Assembly (NCBI RefSeq): GCF_014926405.1 | Contig: NZ_JACXXJ020000005.1 | Coordinates: 1,927,001 to 1,991,000, forward strand | Origin: Agrobacterium vitis | Lineage (GTDB): Bacteria > Pseudomonadota > Alphaproteobacteria > Rhizobiales > Rhizobiaceae | Length of the DNA stretch: 64,000 bases | Reading direction: 5' to 3' | In this document: in pieces, positions 45,279-54,810 of the stretch | How the letters are laid out: the number at the start of each line of letters is the position of its first letter | Position numbering within the stretch: the stretch's first letter is position 1 | Program-made: the position numbers and the translations under genes | Notes under the pieces: generated by a model | What the model saw: only the letters and a program-made list of their open reading frames with translations | The model's database searches: none | What the model was told of the DNA's origin: nothing

Positions 45279-46280
45279 GTGAAACAATTGGACGGAAAAT
45301 TGCTGCTGACCGGCTTTCTCGCCGGCGTGACCGCCATCTTTCTGGTGCTGGCGGCCAATGCACAACCGTCTTTTTCGTCTGTTTTCTATGCGGCATCTGC
45401 CTTGCCTGTGATGATTGTCGGTCTGCGCTGGGGCAATGTCCCAGCCATCGTCGCCATCGTCACCGCAGCCTTTGCTGGCGCGCTGGCGGTTTCGCCGCTG
45501 TTTGCCTGCGCCATGGCGGTGTTTACCCTTCTGCCAGCCGGCTGGATCAGCCATCTTGCCAATCTCGCCCGCCCTGCCTCGGAAATCGGTGGCCCGGACA
45601 AGCTGCTCGCCTGGTATCCGCTCTCAGATATTCTGATGCATCTCTGCGGGTTGGTCTGTATCGGCGTGATCTTCCTCGGCGTGATGATCGGCTATGATGC
45701 TGAACTGGTCAGCAACATGATCGATGCGCTGATGCAATCGCTGACCGAGCGCGATCCGACCGTTGCCGCCACCATGGGCAGCACAGCTGGGATCAAGTCC
45801 ACCATGCTGTTGACCCTGCCAATCGTGCAGGGTGGCATGTGGGTCATCATGCTGTTTGCCGCTTACTATCTGGCAAGCCGGATTGTGGCGGCATCAGGCA
45901 ATGCGTTGCGTCCGCGCGAGGATATTCCCTCGGCCCTGCGCATGAACCGCAATGCGCCGTTCATCTTCCTGGCTGGTATTGTCGCCTGCTTTATTGGCGG
46001 CGTTCCGGCCCTGATCGGCGCAACGGTCTGCGGCACGTTTGGGGCAGGTTTCCTGCTCGGCGGCTTCGCATCGCTGCATCAACGCACCCGTGGCAAGGAA
46101 TGGCGCATCCCGGCGCTGATCCTCACCTATATGGCGTCTCTCCTCGCCTTTCCGGCCTTCTTCATCGTCATTCTCGGCCTTATCGACACACGGCGGACCG
46201 TTGCCCTCACCCCACCGAGGGTAGACGGCAAGTCCGGTACGGACAGCAAGTCCGATGACGATAACAAACCCGAAACATGA
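45279..46280 (+). CDS. DUF2232 membrane protein
   Basis: A 333-residue protein with about eight hydrophobic segments, placed between rpsR and rplI as in other Rhizobiales. The GTG at 45279 (MKQLDGKLLLTGFLAG) with AGGA seven bases upstream is the most likely start; an earlier TTG is poorly supported. The C-terminal 35 residues are hydrophilic (Ser/Asp/Lys-rich). DUF2232 members are putative membrane proteins of unknown role; no catalytic motif was seen. Confidence 0.8.
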   Translation: MKQLDGKLLLTGFLAGVTAIFLVLAANAQPSFSSVFYAASALPVMIVGLRWGNVPAIVAIVTAAFAGALAVSPLFACAMAVFTLLPAGWISHLANLARPASEIGGPDKLLAWYPLSDILMHLCGLVCIGVIFLGVMIGYDAELVSNMIDALMQSLTERDPTVAATMGSTAGIKSTMLLTLPIVQGGMWVIMLFAAYYLASRIVAASGNALRPREDIPSALRMNRNAPFIFLAGIVACFIGGVPALIGATVCGTFGAGFLLGGFASLHQRTRGKEWRIPALILTYMASLLAFPAFFIVILGLIDTRRTVALTPPRVDGKSGTDSKSDDDNKPET

Positions 46281-46325
46281 GCTTACAAACTTGAATTGCC
46301 CAACTTGAATTGAAAGGAACATAGC

Positions 46326-46901
46326 ATGCAAGTCATTCTTCTCGAGCGCATCGCCAAGCTTGGCCAGATGGGCGAAGTGGTCAAGGTTCGTGACGGCTTT
46401 GCCCGTAACTACCTGCTGCCAACCGGCAAGGCGCTGCGCGCCAATGCCGCCAACAAGGCCCGTTTCGACGCCGAGCGTTCCACGCTCGAAGCCCGCAACC
46501 TGGAGCGGAAGTCCGAAGCCCAGACCGTTGCTGACGTTCTGAACGGCAAGTCGTTCATCGTCGTCCGTTCGGCTGGCGAAACCGGCCAGCTCTACGGTTC
46601 GGTTGCGGCTCGCGACATCATCGAAGCTCTGGCTGCCGAAGGCTTTACCGTTTCGCGCAACCAGGTTGAGCTGAACAACCCGATCAAGACCATCGGCCTG
46701 CACAACGTGACCATGCACCTGCATGCCGAAGTTGAAATCGCTATCGAAATCAACGTTGCCCGTTCCGCTGAAGAAGCCGAGCGTCAGGCCAAGGGCGAAA
46801 GCCTCACCTCCGCCGACGCCATCTACGGCGTGGACGAAGACGCGCTGCGTCCGGAAGACTTCTTCGATCCGGATGCCGACCGCGATGGCGACGACGAATA
46901 A
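46326..46901 (+). CDS. rplI: 50S ribosomal protein L9
   Basis: A 191-residue protein beginning [32 protein letters not shown], the conserved L9 N-domain, followed by the long helix and C-domain ([17 protein letters not shown] near residue 85). A 40-residue acidic tail ([22 protein letters not shown]) extends the usual 150-residue L9. AAAGGA precedes the ATG. Confidence 0.97.
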   Translation: MQVILLERIAKLGQMGEVVKVRDGFARNYLLPTGKALRANAANKARFDAERSTLEARNLERKSEAQTVADVLNGKSFIVVRSAGETGQLYGSVAARDIIEALAAEGFTVSRNQVELNNPIKTIGLHNVTMHLHAEVEIAIEINVARSAEEAERQAKGESLTSADAIYGVDEDALRPEDFFDPDADRDGDDE

Positions 46902-46927
46902 GATATTCGTCCTTATCGATTGAAGAG

Positions 46928-46954
46928 ACGCCCGGATTTTCCGGGCGTTTTTTT
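46928..46954 (+). terminator. Intrinsic terminator of the rpsF-rplI operon
   Basis: ACGCCCGG (46928-46935) and CCGGGCGT (46941-46948) enclose ATTTT and are followed by a seven-T tract. Confidence 0.9.
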
Positions 46955-47154
46955 GTGCGGATCGGGTTAAAATAGGCACCTAAAGAACTGAGTCGCGCCA
47001 TGCCACAGTCAATGGAAAAAGCGGGGTCAGCGTGTTTTTTTCTGCCCTGGCGCATCAGGCCTGTGAACTACTGTGTTTATCGCAATCCGCCCTTTAACCG
47101 CCCCACAGGATCGATAGGAATGCAGCTTCCAGCGAGAGAGAACGGATAAAGCCC

Positions 47155-48651
47155 ATGAACGATGTTGCGCGCAGGTTAAATCCTGCCCAGCCGGCAGAGC
47201 CCCATTACCGGGAAGCCCCGAACAATATCGAGGCCGAACAGGCTTTGCTTGGCGCCATTCTGGTCAATAACGATGCCTATTATCGTGTCTCGGATTTTCT
47301 CAAACCCCCGCATTTTCATGAGGGACTGCACCGGAAGATCTACGAGGTCGCCTCCGACATTATCCGCATGGGCAAGACCGCCAATCCGGTGACGATCAAG
47401 ACCTTCCTGCCCTCAGACCAGAAGATCGGCGATTTCACCATTGCCCAATATCTGGCGCGGCTGGCGTCGGAAGCCGTGTCGATCATCAATGCCGAGGACT
47501 ATGGCCGGGCGATCTACGATCTGGCCCTGCGCCGTGCGCTGATCACCATCGGCGAAGACATGGTCAATATCGCCTTCGACGCACCGCTCGACATGCCGCC
47601 GCAGGCGCAGATCGAAGATACCGAGCGGCGGCTGTTCGATCTGGCCGAGAACGGCCGCTATGACGGCGGTTTCCAGTCCTTCAACGATGCGGTGGCCCAA
47701 GCCGTCGATATGGCCGGTGCTGCTTTCGAGCGTGACGGTCATTTGTCCGGCATTTCCACCGGCATCCATTCGCTCGACAGCAAGATGGGCGGTTTGCAGC
47801 GCTCCGACTTGATCGTGCTGGCTGGACGTCCCGGCATGGGTAAAACCTCGCTTGCCACCAACATCGCCTGGAACATCGCCGCATCCTACGAGCCGGAAGT
47901 GCAGCCAGACGGTTCGTTCAAAGCCAAAAACGGCGGTGTGGTCGGCTTCTATTCGCTCGAAATGTCCTCCGAACAGCTCGCCACCCGTATCATGTCCGAG
48001 CAGACCGAAGTGTCCTCTTCGAAAATCCGCCGTGGCGATATTACCGAGCAGGATTTTGAAAAGCTGGTTGGCTTTTCCCAAACCATGCAGAAAGTGCCGC
48101 TGTTCATCGACCAGACCGGTGGTATTTCCATCGCCCAGCTTTCCGCTCGGGCACGCCGCCTGAAGCGCCAGCGCGGCCTCGATTGTTTGGTGGTGGACTA
48201 TATTCAGCTGATGACCGGCTCGGGCAAGTCAGGGGAAAACCGCGTCCAGGAAATCACCCAGATCACCACTGGTTTGAAAGCACTTGGCAAGGAGTTGAAC
48301 GTGCCAATCGTCGCGCTGTCACAGCTGTCGCGTCAGGTGGAAAGCCGCGACGACAAGCGTCCTCAGCTCTCCGACCTTCGTGAATCAGGCTCGATCGAGC
48401 AGGACGCCGACGTGGTGATGTTCGTGTTCCGTGAGGAATATTATGTGCAGAACCTCGAACCCCGCGACCAGGCCGACCCTAAATATCCCGAATGGGAAGC
48501 CCAGATGGAAAAGGTACGCGGCACGGCGGACGTAATCATCGCCAAGCAGCGTCACGGACCGACCGGCACCGTCAAACTGGCCTTCCAGGCGCAGTTTACC
48601 CGCTTTGCCGATCTGGCCGATCCGAGCTTCACGCCGTACGAGGAGACCTGA
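47155..48651 (+). CDS. dnaB: Replicative DNA helicase
   Basis: The 498-residue hexameric helicase of the replication fork. The N-terminal primase-interacting domain starts at NIEAEQALLGAILVNN near residue 23; the RecA-like domain has Walker A GRPGMGKTS near 223, Walker B LDCLVVDYIQLM near 340 and the LSQLSRQVE and DADVVMF motifs. No intein was seen. It is followed by a terminator, so it does not run on into the ABC importer. Confidence 0.97.
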   Translation: MNDVARRLNPAQPAEPHYREAPNNIEAEQALLGAILVNNDAYYRVSDFLKPPHFHEGLHRKIYEVASDIIRMGKTANPVTIKTFLPSDQKIGDFTIAQYLARLASEAVSIINAEDYGRAIYDLALRRALITIGEDMVNIAFDAPLDMPPQAQIEDTERRLFDLAENGRYDGGFQSFNDAVAQAVDMAGAAFERDGHLSGISTGIHSLDSKMGGLQRSDLIVLAGRPGMGKTSLATNIAWNIAASYEPEVQPDGSFKAKNGGVVGFYSLEMSSEQLATRIMSEQTEVSSSKIRRGDITEQDFEKLVGFSQTMQKVPLFIDQTGGISIAQLSARARRLKRQRGLDCLVVDYIQLMTGSGKSGENRVQEITQITTGLKALGKELNVPIVALSQLSRQVESRDDKRPQLSDLRESGSIEQDADVVMFVFREEYYVQNLEPRDQADPKYPEWEAQMEKVRGTADVIIAKQRHGPTGTVKLAFQAQFTRFADLADPSFTPYEET

Positions 48652-48719
48652 CCATGCTTTGCGCGGAGCTTGCTTAAACTTTGCGCAAATGCACACCGTC
48701 AATCCAGACAGAACCAAGG

Positions 48720-48743
48720 GCCGCCTTTTCCAGGCGGCTTTTT
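48720..48743 (+). terminator. Intrinsic terminator after dnaB
   Basis: GCCGCC (48720-48725) and GGCGGC (48733-48738) enclose a 7-nt loop, followed by five Ts. Confidence 0.85.
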
Positions 48744-48799
48744 GCATAGTGGCATAGCAATTGCTTCAAGTTGTGCATCATATCAATCCGGAGCATCCT

Positions 48800-49582
48800 A
48801 TGCATCGTCGTACCCTGCTTGCCCTTGGCCTTTCCCTTGCCACCTTTGCCGCCGTCCTGCCGGCCCATGCCGATGCGCTGGGCGACATTACCAAGCGGGG
48901 TACGCTAAAAGTGGCGGTGCCGCAGGACTTTCCGCCATTTGGCAGCGTCGGCACCGATATGCAGCCCGTCGGATATGACATCGATACCGCAGCGCTGATT
49001 GCCAAGAAATTGGGCGTCAAGCTGGAACTGGTGCCGGTCACCAGCGCCAACCGCATTCCCTATTTGCAGACCAACAAGGTTGATCTGGTCATTTCAAGCC
49101 TCGGCAAGAATCCAGACCGTGAAAAGGTCGTGGACTTCTCCACCGCCTATGCGCCTTTCTATAATGGCGTGTTTGCGCCCGCAGATACCGCCATCAAGTC
49201 CGCCGCCGATCTGTCGGGCAAGTCGGTCGGCGTTACCCGTGGCGCGGTCGAGGATCTGGAATTGACCAAGGTTGCGCCGTCCGACGCTGTCATCAAGCGC
49301 TACGAGGACAATAACGGCACGATTTCCGCCTTCCTCTCCGGTCAGGTCGATGCGGTTGCCACCGGCAATGTCGTCGCTGCCGCTATCCTCGCCAAGAACC
49401 CGCCGAAGCGTCCGGAGCCAAAGTTCCTGATCAAGAACTCGCCCTGCTTCATCGGCTTCAACAAGAACGAACCGGCGCTGGCGGAAAAGATCAATACCAT
49501 TATCGCCGAGGCCAAGGCCGATGGCTCGCTGAGCAAGATTTCCGAAAAATGGCTGGGCGCACCGCTTCCCGCCGATCTGTAA
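48800..49582 (+). CDS. ABC transporter substrate-binding protein, polar amino acid type
   Basis: A 260-residue periplasmic protein. Residues 1-23 form a Sec signal (MHRRTLLALGLSLATFA, ending PAHA). The mature part is a family 3 solute-binding fold: RGTLKVAVPQDFPPFG near residue 34, PVGYDIDTAALIAKKLGV near 55 and SVGVTRGAVEDLEL near 140. It should deliver an amino acid to the two permeases downstream. GGAGC lies upstream of the ATG. The ligand is unknown. Confidence 0.92.
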   Translation: MHRRTLLALGLSLATFAAVLPAHADALGDITKRGTLKVAVPQDFPPFGSVGTDMQPVGYDIDTAALIAKKLGVKLELVPVTSANRIPYLQTNKVDLVISSLGKNPDREKVVDFSTAYAPFYNGVFAPADTAIKSAADLSGKSVGVTRGAVEDLELTKVAPSDAVIKRYEDNNGTISAFLSGQVDAVATGNVVAAAILAKNPPKRPEPKFLIKNSPCFIGFNKNEPALAEKINTIIAEAKADGSLSKISEKWLGAPLPADL

Positions 49583-49608
49583 TCTTTGATCGGACGGTAT
49601 AACCATTT

Positions 49609-49650
49609 CTGCACAATCACCGCAGCCGTGTGGCTGAGGTGATTGTGCAG
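49609..49650 (+). repeat. Large intercistronic hairpin between binding protein and permease
   Basis: Perfect 13-bp arms CTGCACAATCACC (49609-49621) and GGTGATTGTGCAG (49638-49650) with an inner AGCC/GGCT stem and GTGT loop. No T tract follows. Such hairpins after a binding-protein gene commonly protect its mRNA and reduce read-through, giving more binding protein than permease. Confidence 0.7.
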
Positions 49651-49702
49651 GCCAGATACGGCAGCAAAGCCGCATAAGTTCGCTTTGCCAGCAGGTTTCA
49701 TC

Positions 49703-50374
49703 ATGCATTATATTTTCGATTTCAGCTGGTTTGGCGAATATTACCCGATCATCCTCAAAGGGGTCGGGGTGACGGTCGAACTGACACTGGTCGGTGGCGT
49801 GGTCGGCATTGCCTTCGGCATCGCCTGCGCCTGGGCGCGGGCCTTGGGACCGAAATGGATCAAGCCACCAGTTGCCGCCTATGTGGAACTGATCCGCAAT
49901 ACGCCCTTCCTGATCCAGCTGTTCTTCATCTTTTTCGGCCTGCCCTCGACCGGGCTGAAGCTCTCCGAGATGGAAGCCGCCAATCTGGCGATGATCATCA
50001 ATCTCGGCGCCTATAGCTGCGAGATCATCCGAGCCGGGATCGAGGCAACCCCAAAAGGCCAGTTCGAGGCCGGAACTGCGCTGGCGCTTCGCCCGCTGCA
50101 AACCTTCCGGCTGATCATTCTGGTTCCGGCTCTGCAACGAATCTGGCCGGCGCTATCGTCTCAATTGGTCATCGTCATGCTCGGTTCCGCCGTCGTGTCC
50201 CAGATTGCCGCCGAAGACCTGACCTTTGCCGCCAATTTCATCCAGTCGCGCACCTTCCGCGCCTTTGAAGCCTATATGATCTCCACTGCTCTCTATCTGT
50301 TGCTGGCCATCGGCCTTCGACAATTGCTGGCGCTGCTTGGACGGCAGATCTTCCCGAAAGGGGCGACACGATGA
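49703..50374 (+). CDS. Amino acid ABC transporter permease 1
   Basis: A 223-residue His/Glu/Gln/Arg-type permease (HisMQ family) starting MHYIFDFSWFGEYYPIILKGVGVT. It has four to five helices and the ATPase-contacting EAA loop near residues 120-150 (EIIRAGIEATPKGQFEAGTALAL). It is translationally coupled to permease 2 (ATGA). No ATPase gene follows. Confidence 0.93.
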   Translation: MHYIFDFSWFGEYYPIILKGVGVTVELTLVGGVVGIAFGIACAWARALGPKWIKPPVAAYVELIRNTPFLIQLFFIFFGLPSTGLKLSEMEAANLAMIINLGAYSCEIIRAGIEATPKGQFEAGTALALRPLQTFRLIILVPALQRIWPALSSQLVIVMLGSAVVSQIAAEDLTFAANFIQSRTFRAFEAYMISTALYLLLAIGLRQLLALLGRQIFPKGATR

Positions 50375-51030
50375 TTGAGTTCACCCTCTGGGATATCGCT
50401 CGCAATCTGCTGCTGGCAGTCCGCTGGACCCTGGTTCTTTCCCTGGTTTCCTTCATCTGTGGCGGAGCGCTTGGATTGGCGCTGCTGATGCTGCGGATTG
50501 CCAAACAGCGCATGTCCCGGATCTTCGCGCGCGGCTTCATCGAGTTTTTCCAAGGCACGCCGCTGTTGATGCAGTTGTTCATCGCGTTTTTCGGTCTCGG
50601 CCTGTTCGGCATCGACGTTCCCGCCTGGCTCGCTGCCGGTGTGGCACTGACTTGCTGGACCGCCGCTTTCCTGACTGAAATCTGGCGCGGCTGCGTCGAA
50701 GCCGTGCCAAAAGGCCAGTGGGAAGCCGGCACCAGCCTGGCCCTCACCTATCGTCAGCAGATGCGGCTGATCATCCTGCCGCAGGCCATGCGGATCGCCA
50801 TTGCCCCGACCGCCGGTTTTTCGGTGCAGGTGGTCAAAGGCACGGCCCTGACCTCGATCATCGGCTTTGTCGAGTTGTCGAAGGCCGGAACCATCGTCAC
50901 CAACGCAACCTTCCAACCCTTCACCGTTTATGGATTGGTCGCGCTGTTCTATTTCGCCATCTGCTACCCACTGTCGCGCTACTCAAAATATCTGGAACGC
51001 CGGTTCGGCGCGGCACCGGTCGGGCATTGA
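50371..51030 (+). CDS. Amino acid ABC transporter permease 2
   Basis: A 219-residue HisMQ-family permease starting MIEFTLWDIARNLLLAVRWT, with FFQGTPLLMQLFIAFFGLG near residue 56 and the EAA loop EIWRGCVEAVPKGQWEAGTSLAL near 107. It forms a heterodimer with permease 1. The importer lacks an adjacent ATP-binding subunit and must borrow one encoded elsewhere. Confidence 0.93.
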   Translation: MIEFTLWDIARNLLLAVRWTLVLSLVSFICGGALGLALLMLRIAKQRMSRIFARGFIEFFQGTPLLMQLFIAFFGLGLFGIDVPAWLAAGVALTCWTAAFLTEIWRGCVEAVPKGQWEAGTSLALTYRQQMRLIILPQAMRIAIAPTAGFSVQVVKGTALTSIIGFVELSKAGTIVTNATFQPFTVYGLVALFYFAICYPLSRYSKYLERRFGAAPVGH

Positions 51031-51040
51031 TCCCCTCAGC

Positions 51041-51895
51041 CTATCCCCGGCGAAATTGCGCCGGGGTCATGCCCATCCGCGCCTTGAAATTGCGGGTAAA
51101 ATGCGCCTGATCGGCAAAGCCGCAGGCAAAAGCGACGTCCGCAGGCGTAGCGTCCTTGGCCAGCATGGACTCCGCTTCTCGAATACGCCGAAGTGTCAGA
51201 TAGGCGTGGGGCGTAATATGATAGGTGGCACGAAAGCTGCGGATCAAATGCGCGCGGCTAAATCCGACCAGTCCCGCCAGATGGTCAAGGCCGATATCCT
51301 CGGCAAAATTAGCATGGAGATAGTCTCGAACCCTCGCCATCGCCGTGTCGGGGCGAGCAGCAGAGGAGGCAGGCGCAACAGCGCCATGGCGAGTGAAAAG
51401 AGCGGTGAGTATGTCCAGCATCCCCTCTTCGGCACCGAGCATTCCATCTGCCTGCTCTATTTGCCTGTGCATCCGGTTAAAGGCCTGCGCCAAGGCCGGA
51501 TCCGTGACGATCTGCTGGCGAAAGGACGGCGTTCCCCACGACGGTCTCTTGCTGGACTCTTGCAGAACGTCGCACACCATGGCGACCGACGGATAGATCA
51601 TCCGATAGCGATAGACCCCACCCGCAGGACTGCCATCGTGGATCTCCTCCGGATTGATCAGGTATAGATCGCCCGGTCCGCAGACTTGTCTGCATCCCCT
51701 GATCGTGGCGATTTTCTGCCCCGTCTCCATGGCACCGATGCCAAAATGCTCATGGGCATGCGGGGAAAACCGATGGGTGATAAAGGTCGCACTCATACAT
51801 TTCATGCCGCCAAACCGAGCATCTCGCCAGAAGCGGGTCTGCTCACGAATGAGAGGTTGATATAAACTAGCGGGGCGAGATGAAAGCATGTGCAT
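51041..51895 (-). CDS. AraC-family transcriptional regulator
   Basis: A protein of about 284 residues. The N-terminal cupin-like sensor (RFSPHAHEHFGIG, then GDLYLINPEEIHDG) is followed by a linker and a C-terminal AraC double helix-turn-helix (LDHLAGLVGFSRAHLIRSFRA, then ADVAFACGFADQAHFTRNFKA) ending GMTPAQFRRG. It faces the ABC importer tail to tail and is divergent from alr, so it may regulate either one. The start is uncertain: ATGs at 51895, 51889 and 51922 are all possible and none has a clear ribosome binding site. Confidence 0.88.
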   Translation of the reverse strand: MHMLSSRPASLYQPLIREQTRFWRDARFGGMKCMSATFITHRFSPHAHEHFGIGAMETGQKIATIRGCRQVCGPGDLYLINPEEIHDGSPAGGVYRYRMIYPSVAMVCDVLQESSKRPSWGTPSFRQQIVTDPALAQAFNRMHRQIEQADGMLGAEEGMLDILTALFTRHGAVAPASSAARPDTAMARVRDYLHANFAEDIGLDHLAGLVGFSRAHLIRSFRATYHITPHAYLTLRRIREAESMLAKDATPADVAFACGFADQAHFTRNFKARMGMTPAQFRRG

Positions 51896-51981
51896 GGCCC
51901 GACAATACCATCGCCGCATCATTCCAGTCTTGAAGAAAAGTGATAGGGTCCGGACATCGTTCCTTTGCGAAAAGCTGTTTC

Positions 51982-53145
51982 ATGTCTGCTTCTTCCTTTT
52001 CCATTCCCCCCTCCGATGAATTCCTGACCGCACCGCTGCGCGTCACAATCGACCTGCAAGCGCTGGCCGACAATTGGCGCGATATGGCGAAGCGATCCGG
52101 CAAGGCGCGGGCGGGTGCCGTGGTAAAAGCCGATGGCTACGGCATCGGTATCGAGGATGCAGGCCAGACGCTCTACAATACCGGTGCGCGGGATTTTTTC
52201 GTGGCGCTGCCATCGGAAGGCGCGACCTTACGGACCTATGCGCCGGACGCCCGGATTTTCGTGCTGTCAGGGATCTGGGAGGGAATGGAACCGCTGTTTT
52301 TCGAGCATGATCTGGTGCCGGTGATTGCCAGTGAGGAACAGCTGGCGTTCTGGATGCGGGCCGTGGCCGAGCATGGCGATCATCCATGCGCCCTGCATGT
52401 CGATACCGGCTTCAACCGGCTGGGCCTCAGCATGGACGATGCCTTGTTCCTGGCGACGGACGTTTCGCGCCCGGCCAGCTTTTCGCCGGTGTTGATTTTG
52501 AGCCATCTCGCCTGCGCAGATGATCCATCCTCGCCGATGAACCAGAAGCAATTGCAGGCTTTTCATCAGGTTAGCGCGGCTTTCGAGGGCATTGAATCAA
52601 GCCTTTCAGCCTCTGCTGGAACTTTACTCGGCCCTGATTACCATTTCGACCTCACCCGCCCCGGCATCGCGCTTTACGGTGGCGAAGCGGTCACGGACCT
52701 GCCCAACCCGATGCGCCCAGTGGTCAAGGCCGAGGCCCGCATTCTCCAGATTCGACAAGCCAATAGCGGAGAAACCGTCAGCTACGGCGCCACCTGCCAG
52801 TTGACGCGCGATAGCCGTCTGGCCATTGCCTCCGTCGGCTATGCCGATGGCTACCTGCGCAATCTCTCAGGCCACGGCACGGCATTGCGCAATACCGGAT
52901 TGCCGGGGGCCTATGGCTCTATTGCCGGATACCGAGTGCCGGTTGTTGGCCGCATCACCATGGACATGACGATCTTCGACGTCAGCGACGTGCCTGAAAA
53001 AGCGATTGCCGCTGGCGATTATATCGAGCTGTTCGGACCGAACATGCCTATCGATGACGTCGCCCGGGCGGCGGGTACGATCGGCTATGAAATGCTGACC
53101 GGCCTCGGCCTGCGCTACGAGCGGCATTATCTGGAGGCCGAATAA
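51982..53145 (+). CDS. alr: Alanine racemase
   Basis: A 387-residue PLP enzyme that makes D-alanine for peptidoglycan. PLP-binding Lys lies in VVKADGYGIG near residue 48, and the catalytic Tyr in VSYGATCQLT near 276. LHVDTGFNRLGL near 147 and GRITMDMTIFDV near 325 are family landmarks. The start is MSASSFSIPPSDEF. The alr-radA pair after dnaB is the usual rhizobial order, here separated from dnaB by the ABC importer and araC genes. Confidence 0.94.
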   Translation: MSASSFSIPPSDEFLTAPLRVTIDLQALADNWRDMAKRSGKARAGAVVKADGYGIGIEDAGQTLYNTGARDFFVALPSEGATLRTYAPDARIFVLSGIWEGMEPLFFEHDLVPVIASEEQLAFWMRAVAEHGDHPCALHVDTGFNRLGLSMDDALFLATDVSRPASFSPVLILSHLACADDPSSPMNQKQLQAFHQVSAAFEGIESSLSASAGTLLGPDYHFDLTRPGIALYGGEAVTDLPNPMRPVVKAEARILQIRQANSGETVSYGATCQLTRDSRLAIASVGYADGYLRNLSGHGTALRNTGLPGAYGSIAGYRVPVVGRITMDMTIFDVSDVPEKAIAAGDYIELFGPNMPIDDVARAAGTIGYEMLTGLGLRYERHYLEAE

Positions 53146-53272
53146 GTCGTTAGCCCTCTTGCATAGGCCCGGCATTTCTCTTAGGTGATAGCACGTATTC
53201 ACTCTTTGTTCTCATTTCTCCATCCATATTGCGGTGGGTGGGATGGTACGATGCTCGTATGAAAGGCAATGC

Positions 53273-54673
53273 ATGGCCAAGGCAAAGACCCAATTCATCT
53301 GCCAGAACTGCGGCACGGTTCACAGCCGCTGGGCTGGCAAATGCGATGGTTGCGCGCAATGGAACACCATTGTCGAGGAAGACCCGATGGGTGGCATCGG
53401 CTCTGGTCCCGGCAAGGTGCCAAAGAAAGGCCGGGCGGTAACGCTGACCTCGCTGTCGGGCGAAATCGAGGAAGCACCACGCATTCCGACCGGCCTGTCG
53501 GAACTGGACCGGGCGACCGGCGGCGGTTTCGTGCGCGGCTCCGCCGTGCTGATTGGCGGTGATCCGGGCATCGGCAAATCCACCCTGCTGATGCAGGCCG
53601 CCGCCGCCTTGTCGCGGCAGGGCCATCGGGTCGTCTATGTCTCGGGCGAAGAAGCAGTGGCCCAGGTGCGGCTGCGTGCGCAGCGGCTGAATGCCGCCGA
53701 TACCGACGTGCTGCTGGCAGCAGAAACCAATGTCGAGGACATTCTGGCGACGATTTCCGAAGGCAAACGGCCCGATCTTGTCATCATCGATTCGATCCAG
53801 ACGCTCTGGAGCGATACCGCCGATTCGGCCCCAGGCACGGTCACGCAGGTGCGGACCGGGGTGCAGGCGATGATTCGTTTCGCCAAGCAGACCGGGGCCA
53901 CCATGGTTCTGGTTGGCCACGTCACCAAGGAGGGCCAGATCGCCGGTCCCCGCGTCGTCGAGCACATGGTCGATGCGGTGCTATATTTCGAGGGCGACCG
54001 GGGCCACCATTACCGCATCCTGCGCACCGTCAAGAACCGTTTCGGACCCACCGACGAAATCGGCGTGTTCGAAATGTCGGATCGGGGCCTGCGCGAAGTC
54101 GCCAATCCCTCGGAACTGTTTCTGGGGGAGCGCAATGAAAAAGCGCCGGGCGCTGCGGTGTTTGCAGGCATGGAAGGCACGCGTCCAGTGTTGGTCGAAG
54201 TGCAGGCGCTGGTGGCCGCCACAGCGCTTGGCACGCCGCGCCGGGCCGTGGTCGGCTGGGATTCCAGCCGTCTGGCGATGATTCTGGCCGTACTGGAGGC
54301 CCATTGCGGTGTCAGGCTTGGCCAGCACGATGTCTATCTGAATGTGGCAGGCGGCTACCGAATCACCGAACCCGCCGCCGATATGGCAATTGCCTCGGCG
54401 CTGGTGTCATCGCTGGCGGGCGTCGCCCTGCCCGCTGATTGTGTCTATTTCGGCGAAATCAGCCTTTCGGGCGCGGTGCGGCCCGTATCGCATACGGCGC
54501 AGCGATTGAAAGAGGCTGAAAAGCTTGGCTTTTCCTCCGCCGTTTTGCCCGCCTCCTCTGTCGATCTGCCGAAACGCACCGGCAAATGGGGTGAAATCGA
54601 AAGCCTGCCGGATCTGGTGGCGCGCATTGCCGGATCGAAACTGAAATCGCGCCAGCAGGGCAATGAGGATTGA
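53273..54673 (+). CDS. radA: DNA repair protein RadA
   Basis: A 466-residue RecA-like ATPase that aids branch migration in recombination. The N-terminal zinc finger has two CxxC pairs in the first 30 residues; Walker A is GGDPGIGKST near residue 100; the RadA motif KNRFG lies near 258; the C-terminal Lon-protease-like domain covers about 290-450. The start MAKAKTQFICQNCG is the family norm; upstream in-frame codons are not conserved. Confidence 0.96.
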   Translation: MAKAKTQFICQNCGTVHSRWAGKCDGCAQWNTIVEEDPMGGIGSGPGKVPKKGRAVTLTSLSGEIEEAPRIPTGLSELDRATGGGFVRGSAVLIGGDPGIGKSTLLMQAAAALSRQGHRVVYVSGEEAVAQVRLRAQRLNAADTDVLLAAETNVEDILATISEGKRPDLVIIDSIQTLWSDTADSAPGTVTQVRTGVQAMIRFAKQTGATMVLVGHVTKEGQIAGPRVVEHMVDAVLYFEGDRGHHYRILRTVKNRFGPTDEIGVFEMSDRGLREVANPSELFLGERNEKAPGAAVFAGMEGTRPVLVEVQALVAATALGTPRRAVVGWDSSRLAMILAVLEAHCGVRLGQHDVYLNVAGGYRITEPAADMAIASALVSSLAGVALPADCVYFGEISLSGAVRPVSHTAQRLKEAEKLGFSSAVLPASSVDLPKRTGKWGEIESLPDLVARIAGSKLKSRQQGNED

Positions 54674-54810
54674 GGCAACCGGTTCGATAGCACCAGCCGC
54701 AAGCAGGTTGCGACCCTTGTCGCTCATAACGGTTGATTGCTTGTAGCCTGGAATTGACAGGGCCGGACCCCTTCCCCTACATGAACGGCAACGGACTGCA
54801 AGAGGACGCT

